From NCBI GenBank assembly GCA_964626385.1, contig CAZVEO010000051.1, positions 1 through 17,893 of the forward strand: 17,893 bases of DNA, given 5' to 3'. A program made the translations under genes and the position numbers. Source of the stretch: Scybalousia_A sp964626385 (GTDB lineage Bacteria > Bacteroidota > Bacteroidia > Bacteroidales > P3). Below the pieces are notes generated by a model. The model had not been told where the DNA came from, made no database searches, and saw nothing but the letters and a program-made list of their open reading frames with translations. How positions within the stretch are numbered: the stretch's first letter is position 1; each line of letters starts with the position of its first letter. This document shows positions 16,668 to 17,893 of this stretch, piece by piece.

Positions 16668-16862
16668 TTATTTAGCATCTTTGTCGTGGCTACGCTCAAT
16701 AGCCAATTTGCCTCTATAATGTCCGCACTCTGGACATACTCTGTGAGATTCAACAACTGCACCGCAGTTTGAACAATTTGCTAACTGTACACCTTCAACC
16801 TTATCGTGTGTTCTTCTTTTCGCTGTTCTCGTTTGAGAAAACCTGTGTTTTGGATGTGGCAT
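16668..16862 (-). CDS. rpmF: Ribosomal protein bL32
   Basis: 64-residue large-subunit protein. The basic N-terminus MPHPKHRFSQTRTAKRRTHD (the P-K-R-S-R-R-x-RR-H pattern) is followed by a zinc ribbon with cysteines 30, 33, 43 and 46 (CSNC then CPEC). All four cysteines are present, so this is the zinc-binding form. It lies 17 bases after yceD and 12 before plsX. Confidence 0.97.
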   Translation of the reverse strand: MPHPKHRFSQTRTAKRRTHDKVEGVQLANCSNCGAVVESHRVCPECGHYRGKLAIERSHDKDAK

Positions 16863-16879
16863 TTTATTCTACTTTTTTA

Positions 16880-17398
16880 TTATTTTATTAACTCTTTTAA
16901 CTTTGCCCAACGCGGGTCAAAATCTTTTTCTTCCACCTTGCCATCGGCATTTTGTACCGAAAGCAAGTTTATCATCTCTTTGTCGCATTCTCCCCTATTA
17001 CTATGTACGGGAGAAATAGGCAACTCCAATCTGAGTTCTTCATATATATAGGAAGAAAGGTCTATATCATTTTGATTTTCTGGAATTATTATCTCGCTAA
17101 TATCTGGCTCCAAGTACTCTTGCCCAAATTTTACATAAAGTTGGGTTTTCTTGCCAATAGGTAAAACCAAATCTGCTAAACAGCGAGAACAAATCAATTT
17201 CATACTGCCTTTAAAGCCAAAATAAAACTCAATCATTCTCTCACTCTTAACTCCTCTGATACTTACCTCGCAATTAACGGCCTCAAACTCTTTGCAATCA
17301 AAACTTTCAAATAACTCCTTATTCACCAACAAATTGTAAAGATTTTCACCTCTTTTCATTTTGCTTATCTGAATAATATAATCCCTCTTCTCAAACAT
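16880..17398 (-). CDS. yceD: YceD/DUF177 family protein
   Basis: About 172 residues, DUF177 family, almost always encoded upstream of rpmF; homologues have been linked to 23S rRNA processing or bL32 function, mainly in plants and enterobacteria. Typical traits are the N-terminal YIIQISKMKRGENLYNLLVNKELFESFD, a central LICSRCLADLVLPI cysteine pair, a Pro-rich acidic LEPDISEIIIPENQNDIDLS segment, and a C-terminal KDFDPRWAKLKEL. The open frame starts at 17437, with further ATGs at 17413 and 17398. The promoter -7 box at 17424-17431 lies inside the longest version, so that version cannot be made from this promoter. I choose 17398 because it leaves a leader of roughly 20 bases and matches the family start; 17413 remains possible. 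It is the first gene of the yceD-rpmF-plsX-fabH operon. Confidence 0.88.
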   Translation of the reverse strand: MFEKRDYIIQISKMKRGENLYNLLVNKELFESFDCKEFEAVNCEVSIRGVKSERMIEFYFGFKGSMKLICSRCLADLVLPIGKKTQLYVKFGQEYLEPDISEIIIPENQNDIDLSSYIYEELRLELPISPVHSNRGECDKEMINLLSVQNADGKVEEKDFDPRWAKLKELIK

Positions 17399-17423
17399 AT
17401 AATCTTTACTCATTTTGAGTTTG

Positions 17424-17454
17424 CAAAGATAAAACATTTTTCCAAGTTGACAAA
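17424..17454 (-). promoter_or_regulatory. Promoter of the yceD-rpmF-plsX-fabH operon
   Basis: On the minus strand TTTG (17454-17451), a 19-base spacer and TATCTTTG (17431-17424) match the Bacteroidota promoter on both elements with ideal spacing. Transcription should start near 17416-17419, which rules out the ATG at 17437 as a start from this promoter. Confidence 0.82.
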
Positions 17455-17497
17455 CTTATTATTATTTTTTTTGTCAAAATAGTTTTTTATAAGTTGT

Positions 17498-17650
17498 GAT
17501 AAGTTAGCATAGGTTATTATAACTTTTTATAAGGTAGAATAGACGCAAAGCGTATTACAATGTTTAATGGCTATGCCCTTAGAAACAGGCTATGCCTGTA
17601 GCCTCAGGCTCTAACCTTAAATAACTCATAATAACTTATGCTAAATTATC
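17498..17650. repeat. Long inverted repeat with 23-base arms
   Basis: Positions 17498-17520 and 17628-17650 are inverted copies of each other that agree at 21 of 23 positions; the differences are a G/T and a G/A. The similarity continues weakly inward (TATAAGGTAG against the complement of CTAACCTTAA). The 107-base interior carries two small hairpins: ACAGGC-TAT-GCCTGT (17585-17599) and AGCC-TCA-GGCT (17600-17610). The structure overlaps the left part of repeat copy B and lies just upstream of the yceD promoter. Confidence 0.75.
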
Positions 17651-17893
17651 AAAAAAAAGAGGTAAAAAAAAATTTCGGAAAATCGCGTAAATACCTATTT
17701 AAAAGCAAAAAACAAGGGTGCTACTACTGATTATCAATTACTTAACCTTTTTAGAAGGGGCAAAAATGGGCATTTTTCTTGAAAATCAGCATTTTCGAAG
17801 GTTTTTTTGAAGAAAAATTTTTTCAAATCGGGATTTTGCAAAAATGAATCTTCGTTTTATTTCGACGAATCTTCGTTTCGATTTCTCGAAACG
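17569..17893. repeat. Dispersed intergenic repeat, copy B (cut by window edge)
   Basis: Second copy of the repeat at 6519-6815, same orientation. The two differ by scattered substitutions and by a larger difference near the left end, where this copy carries about 45 extra bases after GGCTATGCCCT. From the GGGCATTTTTC block rightward the copies are nearly identical. The window ends inside the right arm of the terminal palindrome: left arm 17865-17881, loop TTTC 17882-17885, and 8 of 17 right-arm bases. It fills the non-coding region upstream of the yceD operon; no gene is visible between 17455 and the edge. Confidence 0.85.

Overview
The window is a piece of an AT-rich chromosome from the Bacteroidota, most likely a member of Bacteroidales or a close relative. 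Four things point there. Alanine racemase is fused behind MurF in one protein. A PorD/DUF4835 gene, linked to type IX secretion, lies in a bamD-rpoZ-coaBC-porD cluster. The promoters have the Bacteroidota form TTG-N19-TAnnTTTG. Starts are preceded by A-rich leaders and mostly lack a strong Shine-Dalgarno sequence. No rRNA, tRNA, phage, transposase or CRISPR array is visible.

Positions 1-4700 hold a minus-strand operon, read right to left: bamD, rpoZ, coaBC, porD and a class I/II aminotransferase cut by the left edge. Gaps are 3-44 bases. It combines outer-membrane assembly, an RNA polymerase subunit, coenzyme A synthesis and a T9SS accessory protein. Positions 4826-6323 hold a single-gene minus-strand unit, gdhA (NADP-type glutamate dehydrogenase), with its own -10-like box and a good intrinsic terminator. 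Positions 6324-7074 are non-coding and contain copy A of a dispersed repeat ending in a 17-bp palindrome.

Positions 7075-12736 run on the plus strand: a GNAT acetyltransferase, the murF-alr fusion (D-Ala-D-Ala addition to the peptidoglycan precursor plus the D-alanine supply), a YitT-family membrane protein behind its own promoter, and a peptide-binding-type lipoprotein without an adjacent permease. Positions 12737-13075 are non-coding but strongly structured and end in an intrinsic terminator. I read this as a probable non-coding RNA of unknown family, possibly 6S-like.

Positions 13076-17454 hold a minus-strand operon, read right to left: yceD/DUF177, rpmF, plsX, fabH, a PhnP-like metallo-hydrolase and a short Nif3-family protein. 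It is the widespread yceD-rpmF-plsX-fabH cluster for fatty acid and phospholipid initiation with two extra hydrolase-type genes. Positions 17455-17893 are non-coding and contain copy B of the same repeat, cut by the right edge.

The least ordinary parts are the repeat family and the structured intergenic RNA candidate. The two repeat copies lie about 11 kb apart in the same orientation, each upstream of a promoter region. They share a palindrome whose 4-base loop is GAAA in one copy and its exact reverse complement TTTC in the other.
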